From assembly GCF_000346465.2 (NCBI RefSeq), contig NC_034015.1:2586658-2650657 (forward strand): a stretch of DNA of 64,000 nt. The letters are read 5' to 3'. This document shows, piece after piece, positions 35,956 to 48,754 of the stretch (position 1 is its first letter; each line of letters begins with the position of its first letter). The stretch comes from Prunus persica (Eukaryota > Streptophyta > Magnoliopsida > Rosales > Rosaceae). The translations under genes and the position numbers were made by a program. The notes under the pieces were generated by a model. The model did not search any database. It was not told the DNA's origin and saw nothing but the letters and a program-made list of their open reading frames with translations.

Positions 35956-36913
35956 CGATGACAAGGGATGTATGTTATACACCCCCTTATACACCCTCCT
36001 ATTATGGATACTCTAAGGCAGCTCGTCCTTAATGGTCAAGCCAGGGTGAGATGGCTGGTACAGCCTACTTATCAAAAGCCATATCCGGCTTATATTGACG
36101 ATTTACCTTTTCCAAGGGGTTTTCAAAGTGCTAAGCTTAAACTTGTTTAATGGAGCATATTTATGTGCTTCAACCTAGGAACACATAGGGCATTTCTCAT
36201 CCCTTGTTGAAATTAAGATTGTTGGGAAGTTTTATTTCGGGCCAAGCTTTCACCTGGTACTCAAATTGAAGTCCAAACTCTATCCAAGTATGGAATGAGA
36301 TGGAAAGAGCTTCCATGGTTCAGTATTATAGGCTCGAGCTCGAGAATACTATCAATGACCTTATTGACATGAAGCAAGGGGACCATGAAACAGTTGTTGA
36401 CTTCATTACGTGTTTTAAGAAGCTCAAGATGAAATGCAAGATTCCCATGGAAGAAAAGCATTTCATCAAAATGGCACAGAATGCTCTCAGACTTTCCCTC
36501 CAGAAAAAATTCGATGATCTTGAATTTGTGGATCTACAAGATATGGCACAAAGGGTTGGGAAGTATGAGTTGTTGTTAAAGGAAGAAATACAGAGGGAAA
36601 ATACTTCCAAGCCTACTTATTTCAAGAATCCAATCCACCAGGTCGAGATTGTAGAAGAATCAGATGAAGAAAGCAGGGAATGTATGCACCCCAAAGTATC
36701 TGTGGCTGAGATCATTTAGCTCCAAGCTCCCATTACTTGCAAAGCAGTTACAAGGCCAAACAAAGAACATAGAAACAACCCTCCCCCTACTGGAGGATTT
36801 GTCCCTTACAAGTAGAAACATAAGTCATATTCCTTCAACCTATCTAAGGCCGAAAACATATTTGATGAGCTGCTAAGGAACAAGGTGATCAGATTCGATA
36901 AAAATCATGTGTT

Positions 36914-38720
36914 TGTTAGAAATGTGCGCTAAGAGCCAATACATCTGATGTAATCTCCCTAGAATACTTTTTGTATATGATATATAAAGGGCAAACTTAT
37001 TTTGTTATCTTTTACATTGTGTAAAGAAACAAATGTCCAGGGTATGCCAAAGAAGAGATAAAGTAATCTAAAGAAGATTGGATTCGGGAGACCCTTAATC
37101 TCTAACTGTAGTATCCCAAAATGTTCCTAATCATAGGGTTATCAAATGGGCATTGATATACTGTCAAGATTGGCACATGTTATGTATGCTCAATAAGGAG
37201 GATGGTTAGTCTCAAACCATTTGTGTAGTTTACATTAAAACAAGTATGTAGGGGCTCATTAGTGAATGAGTACACTAAACGTGATCAACCGTAGTTCTTG
37301 TATGGAGTATTTATCTACATGTGTCAAACTAGAACTCATAGTTGCAATAATGCAAATTAGTCCTTAGACTTGAGGCATCATGGTTGTCCTATGATGCGTT
37401 AGTGATCTTTTATAGCTCTCAAAGGCAAGCAGTAAAAGATGTGTCTTAAGTGTTATTGGGGTCTCTTAATTCATCATAGGGGCATGTGAATATATAATAA
37501 GGAATCTCTACTTTCGATAAAGGAGGAGAATGTTTCGAGATGTGATTTAGCAATTCGAGATGTGATTTAGCAAATCTTTGGCCAAAGTATTTTGAGCTTG
37601 GTTTAGAAAGTTGTTCTTAATCATGTTCTTTTGAATCACTGAGGTTATAAATCATATTAGGGGTTTGACATAATCAATTTGTACCCTAATAATATGATTT
37701 GAAACATTGTATAAGACTGTATTGCAATTCCATCTGAATAGGTTCTTCATCTATTCTGGTTAGCTTGGGTAGCCTTTATATATTGCTAGATGTCACTCTT
37801 GGCTTGTGGAAGTCCTAGGATTGATTGTGATCAATTCATATAAAGGAAGAATTAAAAGGGGGTTTTAATTCCAGTTGATTAGAAAGAGTTCTAATATTTT
37901 CCCATTACCTTGCTAATTAGAACCTAATGGATCGCACACCTTAAATAGTTAACTTTGAGTAATACAAATGAAAATAAAGAAATCAATTTGATTGATTTGA
38001 TGTGCATGATTACTACGTGTAAAATGTATTTGGGCCTCGGTAATAGTTAATGGGAAGCCAAAATGGTTGGGTATCAAGCCCAAGGGTGGGCTTAAGACAC
38101 CTAAATATTATGATTTTAGTGTCACAAGGCCCAATTTTAGAAGCCCAATGGGATTTGGCAGAATATGGTTATGTAAATGTGTATGAGAATTGTTTCCATA
38201 AGCTCATTTAACATACAAACACAATCCAACATCAACCAAATAGGTTTGGGAGATAAAAGAGAGTTTTCAAGAGTGAAACACTTTCATCTTCCAAAGGGGT
38301 TTAGATTGAAACCAATGTTCATAATCTAGCACTAGCATCCTTGTATTCTCAAGATACTTCCTCTCATCTCAAGGTTCCATTGGTGTGGAGATTTAAAGGC
38401 CATATACTTTTGTGGCTCACATGGAGGACAAAGATCAAGGAGAAAAGAACAAAGATAAAAAAGGAGATCAACAAAGAGGAAATCATTTAGAGAAGACCAA
38501 ACACAAATTGGTTCATATAAATGCTTCAAGGGTAATTAGATCTTATCTTTTCTCTTGAATTTTCCATTTATGAAAAACAAATCAATGTTCATGGCTTAAC
38601 ATACTTGGAAGAAGTTTGTTTTTTAATTTAAACAAGCACCATAGACTTCCGCTGTGAATAATTTGATTTAATGCATGTTTAATTCAATTGAACTTCTTAA
38701 AAAATATTTTAAATCCTACA
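36914..38720. mobile_element. 1.8-kb LTR-like insertion in gag
   Basis: Starts TGTTAGAAATG and ends ATCCTACA, interrupting the gag frame between KNHV and LPKQEVKGK. Flanks GTGTT (36909-36913) and ATGTT (38721-38725) agree at four of five bases, a near target duplication. No coding sequence; a short internal tandem repeat GAGATGTGATTTAGCAA lies at 37537-37573. Likely a solo LTR or a short non-autonomous element. Confidence 0.55.
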
Positions 38721-41130
38721 ATGTTGCCCAAACAAGAAGTGAAAGGCAAAGTATATTGTAAGTGACATAGTTCTTTCTCTCATGCCATGAATAACTGTGT
38801 ACAATTCAAGGATATCATCCAAGACCTAATAGTTGAGGGCAAGATCCTCCTGGACAAGCCTGCTGCTATGAGGATAGACAATGAGCCTATTCCTGCACAT
38901 ATGATTGGGGTCAACTGGCCCGAAAGGCGAAACAAAAGGAAGATCACTATAGACATTGGAGATGAAGGCACCAGAAAGGTAACATTGAAGACTCTAGTCT
39001 GACCAAAGGCAACCATCATAACTAGGATTATGATGTGCAGTTTATGCAAATATGAGTGTGAATTAGAAATACCAGCATATGATGTGAAGATAGATGACCA
39101 ATTGGTCAGACAGGAGGCAAACAAGATTTAGAGCTTAGACAAACCAGCACCTGAATCATATGGACCTTTAGCCCGAAAGAGGACCGGAAAAATTCAGATG
39201 GCATTTTTGATAAACTAGACAATAGCATAAATACTAGAAGTCAGGTTTTCTCTAAGAGTTTTTTTGAATATGTGAGGTTAGAAGACAGAGAAAAATGGCA
39301 AATGAGGTTGACTCAGCCTGAATGCATGGCGTCATCTTCACGAACAAGGAATTTGCCTGACGTGAGACTTGCTACTATGCATGGGAATGAGAAGAAAGAC
39401 AATTGGGTTCCGGCATATCCCACTCTGGCCAATATGGGACCAACAAACAAAGTAAAACTAGCAATGATCCAGAACGGCAAATGGTAACTGGTTGGAAAGG
39501 AGGGTAAGCCTGAAAAAGAGTTAACCAACACTCAGGCCAGAAGAATCAAGAGACAATACGGAAAAACTAGAAGAAATATAGAAGGGCAAAGGCTCGATCC
39601 CAGCCTAAAGGCATTATAGGTGACCTCTGATCCCAAAGCAAAGATAAGGGTTGGGCACCTACCACCTCAACAACAGGTCTCGCCATATCACAAGCTTCAC
39701 CACAACTGTCTTACAAGATCAGTTTCAGGCCAATCAAAAGATGTTTGGCAGTCACCATCAATCATATCCAACTGCCAGAATAATGAGGATTGGACTAGAG
39801 AAGACTATTTTGAAATAGCCAACTTCTGCTGCTATCAGCAAACCTTCTGCCCTTAACAGAGTAGAGACATCTATTATTCTAGTTCCACAAGAGTTTACAC
39901 CTAGATCAATGAAGTCCAACATTCAAGTCATACTGCCTAAGAAATTAGTAGATGCCGAGCTTTTATTAGAGAAAGAAGCAAGTAGCCTATTTGAAGAAGA
40001 GAACGATGATTGGTTGAATTATGAGCTCAATCACGAAGAATTCAAGGCTGCTCTAGGTATGAAGATCGAAGGCCATGATGATGAAGTGGTGGAAGAAAGG
40101 CAACCCAGTTCTGTCTCGGCTTTGACTTTTGGTACAATAGAAATGGTCTCTAGTACAAAAATTTCAGGGCCAACTGTGACTTCGAAAAAATTGATAGCTC
40201 AGCCAGAATTCATTCAATTAGACCAAGAAGCAAGCGATTCAGATAACCAGCCAATGGAGATCGAACCGAAATCAGACAAGCAATCTCCACAGTTACCAGT
40301 CATGCCAGTTAACATGGTGTACCTTCTCTCAGCCTCTTATAGGCCACAAGAAGGTAAGTGAGCAACATGGAAGGCGACATTCTTATGGGAGATCGTCCCA
40401 CTACTTTGATTGGAATAGCAGAAGACCGTAACGAAAGACCTGAGATCTTGCAAATTAAAGATTTGGGCCCAATTTCATGATGCATAACTACTTCAAAGAG
40501 GGACTTCCTCAGGTATTTTTCACTAAACCAAACAGGTCAATGACCAAACACTTAAGACCTTTATTTATTTATGCCAGAATCAATGGAGTTCCTTTCAAAA
40601 AGGTATTAGTTTATGAGGGAGCCGCTGTCAACATTTTGCCTTAGAAGAGGATGGAAAAATTCGGTAAGACCTAGGCAGATCTCATTCCTACTAAATTGAC
40701 CTTCTCTAACTTTGCTGGAACCATTACTGCCATTCATGGCATTTTGATAATACAGTTGGAAGTCAGATCCAAGAATCTCATGGTATCTTATCTAGCTGTG
40801 GACAACACGTCCTCTTATCATGCCTTGATAGGTAGGGATTAGATCCATCAAAGTATGTCATACCTTCTTCTATCCAATAGGAATTATTGATGTGGAATGA
40901 AGAGATCAAGGATTATGAAATAGTTAAAGCCGACCCAAAGCCATTCCTACTGTCAGCCAATAATATTGCTGCCAGATTTTGTGGGAAACAACAAGCATCG
41001 ATCTCAGTAAAGACTGAACCAAGGATTGTTGTTTTTTGCTTATGTCGAGCCTATTTTCAATTCATTTATCATTCCTTTTGTAAAAGTTACCCACGATCAG
41101 GGCGATTATATGCAATTCATATGATTTTTT
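38721..41130 (+). pseudogene. Tat-2 gag C-terminus and aspartic protease
   Basis: 38730-39002 has YCKWHSSFSHAMNNCVQFKD, the zinc-finger-like block at the end of Tat gag proteins. A low-complexity linker follows (39272-40361). The protease region at about 40545-40860 reads KKVLVYEGAAVNILP, where the usual catalytic D(S/G)GA reads EGA, then SYHALIGRD near its end, followed by a linker. Stops occur in the protease. The frame decays at about 41130 and no RT follows. Confidence 0.7.
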
Positions 41131-41330
41131 GAAAGCTAGTTCATGATTTTAGACTTAGATATTTCCATGCATGAAATCAACTTCTTGCTAGGATTAATAA
41201 TTGGCGAAATGTTGCATCACAAAAGCTGAAAGTTTACAAAAGCAAAGGAAATGAAGGTTTCTATTTTAGAAGCATAGTGCAGAGTGTCTACGAGGAGGTT
41301 TTCGGTCCTAATCCTTTCATTTTTCCACTC
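41131..41330. other. Junction between sense gag-protease and antisense ORF region
   Basis: Sense similarity ends and antisense coding signal begins within about 200 bp. No polymerase sequence is visible, so the RT-to-integrase segment was lost here or never present. Confidence 0.5.
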
Positions 41331-44300
41331 CACACCTCTAGACCAACCTCTACATCTGCTTTCTTTAATTGCTCCTGAGTAGAGGCCATAGCTTCCAGCA
41401 TTTGTTCAGCCTTCTCCTACATGACTGCCTTTCTCTCCAACACCTGCTGTAGCCTGGCCTTGAGGTTTTTAGGCGCCAGTTTACCTGCCTTAACATTGTC
41501 TCATTGTCAGCATTCCCCTGTTGGTGCTCCTCCAGAATCTCTTTCTCATGCACTAATTTTGTATTCAATTATGGGAGCAAAGAAGTCTCCTGAGAGGAAG
41601 CACCACACTTCTTGAATTTGCCAACCAGAGCCTCCAGGTCCACTCTGGCACTCTCAAATGATGCTGCAAAGCTTGGATCATCCAAGGCTCTTAAGACCTT
41701 AGTACATTGTCCTTTGCTGATCTTCTCGTCCAAAGACAGCAGCAACCATCCTTCCATTACAGCCTTGGATTTTTCCTTGGACATAAAGGGACTAGCAACA
41801 TTTTCGTACCTAGGCACATTGGCCTCCACCCTTCCATGGGCACAGAGGAGGTTTCTAGGGGAGGAGTTGATGCAGCAGTTTCAGGTTTGCATCCTCGAGG
41901 TTGGGGGGCATCAATAGGTTCTGGCTCTTCACGAACTTGAACCATAAATACATTACTACTGCAAGACAACTATACCATGACTCCTAAGAAAGAATCCACC
42001 AAAGGAAATAAAAAGTTTTCATACCTCAGGATTAACAGCATTGGTAGCATGCTCTCCATCTTCACCAGTTGGTTCCTGAGGCTGAGGAGTACTGTCTGGA
42101 AAGAACCCCATCAATCTATCAAATAAGCCCGAGACTACTGGGCATGCAACTTCATCCTGCGACTGTGGCTGAGGAGTTGGTACTTCACCAATTGGAGTTA
42201 GCTCTCCTAAGCGAAACTAGGAACTTTACCTTATTGATCCACCCTTAATACATGAGGAACTTCACTCTCACCCTTTTCCCCTTGAAAAGGGTCTTCATCA
42301 GCAGCCTGCTTCAGAAAAATATCATATTTCACATTGTCCGAAATAACCAAAATAAGGTCATTTTTTACCACAGTACTAGGAACATTTACAGAAGTAGAAG
42401 TCTCTGCTTGAGCTCCTTCAGAAGGAGGCTTCGCTTCTGCTGCTCCAGCTCCTCCTTGAAGAACTTCCCCAGCATTAAGATTTGGGCTTGGAGGTGGCAC
42501 TAAAGCTGGTAGAGGGCTAGGAAACTACAAATAGATAAGCAAAGATCAGCAATGATAACTCCATTCCTTCTACTAACCAACGGATGGATAGCCAGAAAGA
42601 AATACCTAGGGCGCAACAGTGGTTGACTCTGGAGCCTTTGCAGGTGAAATCCTTACCTGCTTGCTCTAAGTAGTTTTGACTCTTCAAGTAGGGACCTCGT
42701 TTTGGCACCCAGTTTTTCAATTGCATCAAATAAAGGGACAATTCAGAATCCATGCAGTTAAGCAAATAAATTCCTAAGACATTACAAAACATTTTCTTTT
42801 ACCTTTGCTTGAAGACGCAGGAAAAACAGGTACAATAGAATTGAGCTTGTAGTCTTTGAAGGGCTAGTAACCTTGGAAACAGGAGAAGGAGAGGGCGCTG
42901 TCTTCACTAAATTTCGCTTCCTCTGAATAAAAATCAAAACTTTAGGCCCAGCAAACCCTGAACCTTCACTAGTAGCTTTACCCTTCTCAGTCACCAGCTC
43001 ACTGACTCGACGGAAAGTCTTGTGACTAGTGGAACCTGCAAACAACATATAGAAGCCAGTTAAAAATAGAGACAAGATAAATACAAGTCTACTCAACTAA
43101 GAATTTTTCTTACCAATCATTGGCAACTTGTTATCTTCTGCCAGCTATGCGAGAAGTGCATGATTCTCTCTTTTGCCAAGCTCCCAACAAAAAGGACAAC
43201 CCTCGAACACCTTTTTGTATGCTGCTTCTATGGCCCAAAATCGGCCTTGGTAGTTATCCCACCAAGCTTGGAAGGCCTCTGTGCAGTAGCAATTAGGCTG
43301 ATAGGACTTTAGTTCTAGAGCTTGGGTAGAAACCATATACTTGGCCCTAATTCACAGAAGCTCTTCTTGGCTCAACTTGGGAAATCTATAAGATGAACCA
43401 TTGTTGACTAGAGAATAATTCAACTTTGGAATTACTTGGGGGCATCCCAGCTGCCTGCTGAAGAATTAGGGGTTGTAAGCCTCTACACCATATTGGTAGT
43501 TTCTGGAGTGCATTTTCCCACCACAGGGCAGGTCTCTTCATTGAAGGCATGAGAACACCTCCATATTATCAGAAACCATAGGCCTATTAGCATCCTTAGG
43601 GCCCTGATAGATAAGTTTGCCCTTAAACAAAGAACAACTCTTCTTCAGACTCATCAACCATTGAGCAGGATGTCTGGTCTTTCTGCCCATGAAGAATGTG
43701 AAACACTCTTCAGTTGTCTTTCCTGAAATTGGGCTTAAGACAAACTCCCTTAGAGGCGCCATGTTAGGGGCCACCTGTAGCTTTCTTCCCTCCAACTCTG
43801 GAAACGACCATTGGAGCCAAACTTGGACCATCCACAAAGGTCATTTTAAGTTTAAATTGATGGGCTCAATGGTTGCCTCACTCAAACCTCTATAGATGGA
43901 GGCCAACATCAACATATGGGTAGCAATATGTCTATAAGTGGCTAGACCTTTTGCTAGTTGAAGCCACTTTGTTGTACTACAACTAGAAGCACTGGGAAAT
44001 ATGAATCTGTTCAACCAGTACAAGGAACATAATGTGCTCGCCATGGGTATAGTCGACTTCCTTAATAATAAAATCCCTCACGAAGGCCCCAAAAGCTTGA
44101 CTAGAGATGATTATCCCAAAAAGAGTTTCAATGCTCTTTTTCCTCTCTTTATCCTTTGAAGGATCATCTTGGAAATCTCCCAACCAATGGGAGCTTCTTC
44201 CATAAGGCCGAAATCCAAAAACCACAACAAGGTCAAGGATGGAGATTGACATCGGACCAACCCCAAAGTCGAAAGTGTTGGAGGCACTGTTCCAGAACAT

Positions 44301-44805
44301 TAAGGCAGAACTGAGAAGTGGAGAATTGGCCTGAAGTTGAATAGTTGAATACGTAATGGCATGATAGATACCATTATTGAGCCAAGAATTCTTGTATCGA
44401 GGTTCCATCCTCTTTACCCAATCTGCCTAGTGAAAGTCCACGCTCGACACATCAATTTTTGGAAAGAACCTTGGCAGTGTCTTGCTTCAATTCGTCTAGT
44501 CAATTCTTTTCGATTGACAAGCTGGGATAGGAGCCCTGATTGAGTGAGGTTCATACTTGCACAGCTGATCACCCTTCTTCTCCAAATATCTAGGTTCCAG
44601 GACACAGTTATTGTTTGAACAAGTTGACAATATCCTTACAGAGTAAGAATTGAGCTCGACCATTGGCAAATCTTTCGACCAGAGCATGAAAGACATTGGC
44701 AAACTCACTCAGTCCATCCCCCAAAATGAAGGGAGGACCCCAGGGTATAGCCTTCGATGACGAAGAATCAGGAGCAGCAGTCTCTTTTTGGCACCATTTG
44801 ATCAA
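41330..44805 (-). pseudogene. Antisense plant mobile domain ORF, copy 1
   Basis: Minus strand. It starts near 44805 (MIKWCQKETAAPDSSSSKAI). The plant mobile domain is clearest at 43983-44425: WVKRMEPRYKNSWLNNGIY, then FWNSASNTFDFGVGPMSISI and VVFGFRPYGRSSHWLGDF. It continues in pieces to 43145 (AFQAWWDNYQGRFWAIEAAY), a Ser/Pro-rich linker (42780-43100) and a helical C-terminus (41365-41829). Several stops and frame changes break it. Plant mobile domains occur in MAIN/MAIL1 host proteins and in mobile elements. Here it lies antisense inside a Tat-like element. Its biochemical role is unknown. Confidence 0.7.
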
Positions 44806-45325
44806 ATGGTTATCTTTGTATTTGAAAGTTTGAAGTTTGAAAATCAGAAGTTAGGGTTTTTCTGAAGAACTCTGGTTCTCTTGATGTGACAGTTAGAATT
44901 CAAAAAGGTGAAAATGAAGGAGGTCACGAATCAAGAATTTAAAGCTTGGAACTTCTTTTCAAGTGAGCCGTTTGTCAGACAATCTTTCCCACGTGGCCAA
45001 ACCACGTCTTTTACAATTCCGTGAATAAGGCACCTCGAACAACGTGGGAAAAGCCCACTTTATGAAGCACAACCAACATTAAAAATTTTAAAATAAGGCA
45101 CCCACCTTATTCCTTAAACGAATTTTTGTTTTTTCGGCTTATTTAATTCTAGTTTGTAATAAATCATCAGTTGTCTTAAATGTGTCTCTAGTATGTTTAA
45201 ATAGACCAATTAATGGTTAGTTTAAATGTAATTCACTAGACATTTTGACAACAAAAATACGTTTTCCAAAACTAGAGTCCATACAAAAATAAATAAGTCC
45301 TTTTAACCCAAAAAGGGTAAGGATT
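44806..45325 (-). promoter_or_regulatory. Spacer and candidate promoter of antisense copy 1
   Basis: AT-rich spacer between the two antisense ORFs. It contains GATGTGACAGTTAGAATTC at about 44885, a phrase also found upstream of copy 2 (GATGTGACAGTTCCTTCTGT, about 48620), which suggests a shared promoter or leader. No clear TATA box was confirmed. Confidence 0.35.
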
Positions 45326-45329
45326 TTGT

Positions 45330-48300
45330 TTAAGAAATAAATTCTAAAACTGTAGATATGAGGTATGTTACAGTGTCTAACTCTAAGCTAAGAACCTTGT
45401 CCATTGAAGCTACCTTTTTGTTAGCCAATTTCGCCTGAAAAGTGTGAGAAGTCAGATCTTGGATAGCAGGCTCATTTGCAGCAATTCGGGCATGATTCTC
45501 TTGTAGCTTCTCCTCCAACATTTCCTTGAGCTCAAGATCTGCGGCAATTTCAACTCTCAACTCTTGTTCCCCCCCTCTTCTAGTCCCTCCAGTTTGTCCA
45601 AAATGTCTTCTGTTGCTTCAGTGTTCTTCAAGAACATCCTCAGGATCCATTGTTGAAGCAAGAATCTCCCTGATCATGCTAATATGTCTGAACGTCTTGC
45701 TCACCCAGTGTTCCAAAGATTGGCATGCTGGGACCAATTGGGGTTTGGCTTGTGCAATTTGAACAAGCAGAGGCTGCATATTAGAGAATACATCATAATT
45801 CTAAATTGGGTCAAAAACAGGAGATCCGAATAAATTCCACAACTCCCTTACTCTGTCCACCACAACACCAAGTACTTCATTAGGCTTCCTCGGGTCTTGA
45901 AGAATTTTCTTCCCTTCTACGCTGGTAAAATTAGCAGAACTCGAGGATTTTGGAGTTGAAGTACTAGGACCACTGGGGCTCGGAGTTTTAGAAATCCTTC
46001 TCCAAGAAGCATCACCCATCACCTCCATATTCGGGGCCGATTGCTGCTCTGGTGATGGGAAAAATTTTTAATCTTCCACCTTCACCATATTCACCTTCAA
46101 CACTACAAGCTGAGAATCTTTGTCAATAGTGGAAGGCTCTCGAGCCACCTCTTTCCTTTGCCTCTGCAAAAGACAAACATTTCATGTTAGTTCTAATCAA
46201 AGGGCACATAAAATAAAAATGAAGGAAAACAATTAAAGACCCGGGTTAAGGTCTGAAATTTTACCTGAGCCACTGGTACAACATGCGTTTCCCGCTCCTT
46301 CTCTTATTTAAGAGGTGAGCCCACCCTTGGCCTCTTCTCACGGTTTTCTGGGGCTACAACATGAACATACGCATTAGTTCGGATAAAGCTTCCCATAAAG
46401 TCTTTTGGATAGGCCCAAAAATGAACTCTTACCTTTTTCTGTTGGGGCCGATTCGGGCTCAACCCTTGAAGTTGGGGGAACAGGAGCCTTGCGTTTTCTT
46501 TGTCAAAACCCTAACTAGAGGGCTGAGAGGAAGATGGTGTAACTGTTGTTCTTCTCCCTACTTCCTCTGATGAATCCCCACCAAAAGCTGGAGAAGCCCT
46601 TCAATCTACTGACAAGATAATGCAAAATCAACATCATTCGACAAGGAAGAAATCAAAGCTCTGACAGCATCCTTACTAGCCTTTCAGGGCCACTTGGCTC
46701 ACCCACAACAGTTTCTGTCAACCACCAAAAATAATCCAGATTGTTAAAAACTTGCACATCAAGTCGGATCAATTGACTATTGATTAAAATGTGAGAAATT
46801 ACCTATCACTTCCAGCCTTTGAAAAAGCTTTAACCTCTTCCGCATAGACGCCTATTCTTGCTCTGTCATCAATCGGGCCAAAAGGCAATCTTTGAAGGTT
46901 GTGGTATAGAGAAGTTTGGCAAATTATGGAGCCACGAGAAGAGCCTGTTCTCCTAAAACTCGTGAAAGGCTGGAGTGTTGAGAAGAGTTGGTTTACAAGA
47001 GGGCACCCTTACACTCTTGCTTCTAGTCCTCCAAGCTGTCCTTATAGCGCTAACCTCTATGGGAGTCATGTCCATATTCCTCCAAAAGCTCCCTTTAATC
47101 ACAGAACTATACCTCAATTCTGGGATCGCCTGGACAAACCCAAACTGCCTACTGACGAATTGAGGATTATATGCCTCCACCCCATACTGACACCTCTTGT
47201 CAGTATGAATCCAACCAAAGAAAAGACCCCTGTTGGACAGGCAAGAAATGCCCCTGTTAGCATGGACGATGGCTCTTGTGATGGTTAGATCTTTCCAATG
47301 AGTAGGAGCTTGGTGGAAGCCTCTAATTGCGAACCAAGGATGGTCACAGGTTAGTGAGCAAAGCCAGATTCCCCTCTTTGTTTGCCTGCACTCTCTAAAA
47401 AAGACGAAGTACTCTTCAGTGCTAACAGATCTTTTAAAACTAATGGCCAGAGCAGTAGCTGAGACATCATCATTGTTCCAAGCTCGGGGAAATATCACAC
47501 CCGCCACATTTGTGCCATCTAGACTGGACCACAGACATTTAGATTTAGTGGATTGATGGTGATCTGGTGAAGATAGTGATAGAGACATGCCAACGTAAAT
47601 GGCCCTGTAGCTACACCTACTTCATTGTGAAGGGCTTCAGCCAGACGCATGTAATCCGACTTCACCCCACTTATTAGCGTTAGGAAAGATGAATTTATTT
47701 AGCCAGAAGAACAAGAACATCATATGCTCTTGATCTCTGTCAGCCATCCCTTGATATGTCATCGCGTATCCAAAATAGGTTCGTAGGCGCACAATCTCTA
47801 TTCTAGTAGCCTTCATTGGAGTCTCGATCCTATGATTCTTTCAACTCATAGTCCCCCAAAACATCCACGCTCATCCCACAAGGCCTAAAGTCGAAAAGGG
47901 CAACCATGTATAAGATGGTAAGGGTTATTAGACCTGGCCCAAAGGCAAAGGTATTAGAAATGCTATCCCAATAGCACAAAGCGACACTCTACAGAGGCGA
48001 ATTCAATTTGATTTGATGCTTCGATAGCATGATGGCATAGAATATCCTATTCTGCATCCATTTGCCCTGATATATGGGCATTAGTTCATCCACCCAGCTA
48101 TTCCAAGGGAGATAATCCTCATAAAGGGGCACCTCAGGCTTCGGATCGAGCCTCTCTAGGTTTGTTTCCCAGGAACCCCAATCTATATCCTCCAGACTAT
48201 AAGGAAATGGGGCTCTAACCAACTGTGTATCCAAAGCCTGTAACTTCTCCAGCTTGGCTTGATGATAGTTTGGGCCCAAAAAAGGAGTCTTAGGAGGATC

Positions 48301-48460
48301 TCTCAAACTTAGGGGAAAGAGAAATCCAGTTGCTCCCAGCTTGTTCTTGTGCTAAAGCCATCTGGAATTCCTTGGCATGCTTTGCAACGCGTCGCCCCGA
48401 AAACCAATCGGGAACGTCAGCAGAAACCTTGAAAGCTTTTGATTTCTTCGGTGCCTTTTT
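45330..48460 (-). pseudogene. Antisense plant mobile domain ORF, copy 2
   Basis: Minus strand, same order as copy 1. N-terminal part at 47989-48306 includes YLPWNSWVDELMPIYQGKW and IFYAIMLSKHQIKL; then SISNTFAFGPGL and DFRPCG (47870-47985) match the domain core of copy 1. The longest piece, 46953-47588 (211 codons), has TEEYFVFFRECRQTKRGIW and YGVEAYNPQFVSRQFGFVQA. A linker (45800-46500) and a helical tail (45330-45560) follow. Stops and frame changes occur. The two copies are clearly related but strongly diverged, so either the duplication is old or two different ORFs were acquired. Confidence 0.65.
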
Positions 48461-48754
48461 TTCAGAAGATGTCAGAAAAAGTCTGAAAACAAAGTTGCAG
48501 CGAGATTAGGTTTTTCAGATGAAAGTTTTGCGATGTTTTTTTCAAAAAGAGAAGATGAAGTTCGAAAAAGAAGAAGTCGGAGGGTTTTTTCTAGGACCCC
48601 AAAATTAATGCTAGACATGGATGTGACAGTTCCTTCTGTCAGTTTGGCGTATTACTTTCAAAAATATTCCTTTTAAGTATGATTTGATGCCTTAAGAATG
48701 TGAAGGGTTTAATTTCAATAAGCTTTACTTGAGCACATTGAAACTAGGGGGTAA
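48461..48754. other. Leader of antisense copy 2 and polypurine tract of Tat-2
   Basis: GAAACTAGGGGG at 48740-48751 directly precedes the 3' LTR start (TGTTTGTACCC at 48755), as expected of a polypurine tract on the plus strand. Confidence 0.5.

Larger units (their letters stand above)
35096..36900 (+). pseudogene. Tat-2 gag, N-terminal and core part
   Basis: An open stretch from 35140 to 35743 is hydrophilic and ends in an Asn/Gly-rich linker. After a poly-G tract and a MITE, similarity resumes near 36000 with IDDLPFPRGFQSAKL. The gag core at 36300-36719 includes EWVDLQ-type helices: DHETVVDFITCFKKLKMKC and DLEFVDLQDMAQRVGKYE, a Retrotrans_gag domain of Tat/Ogre style. It continues in another frame to IFDELLRNKVIRFDKNHV at about 36905, where an LTR-like unit is inserted. 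Stops and shifts prevent translation. Confidence 0.7.
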
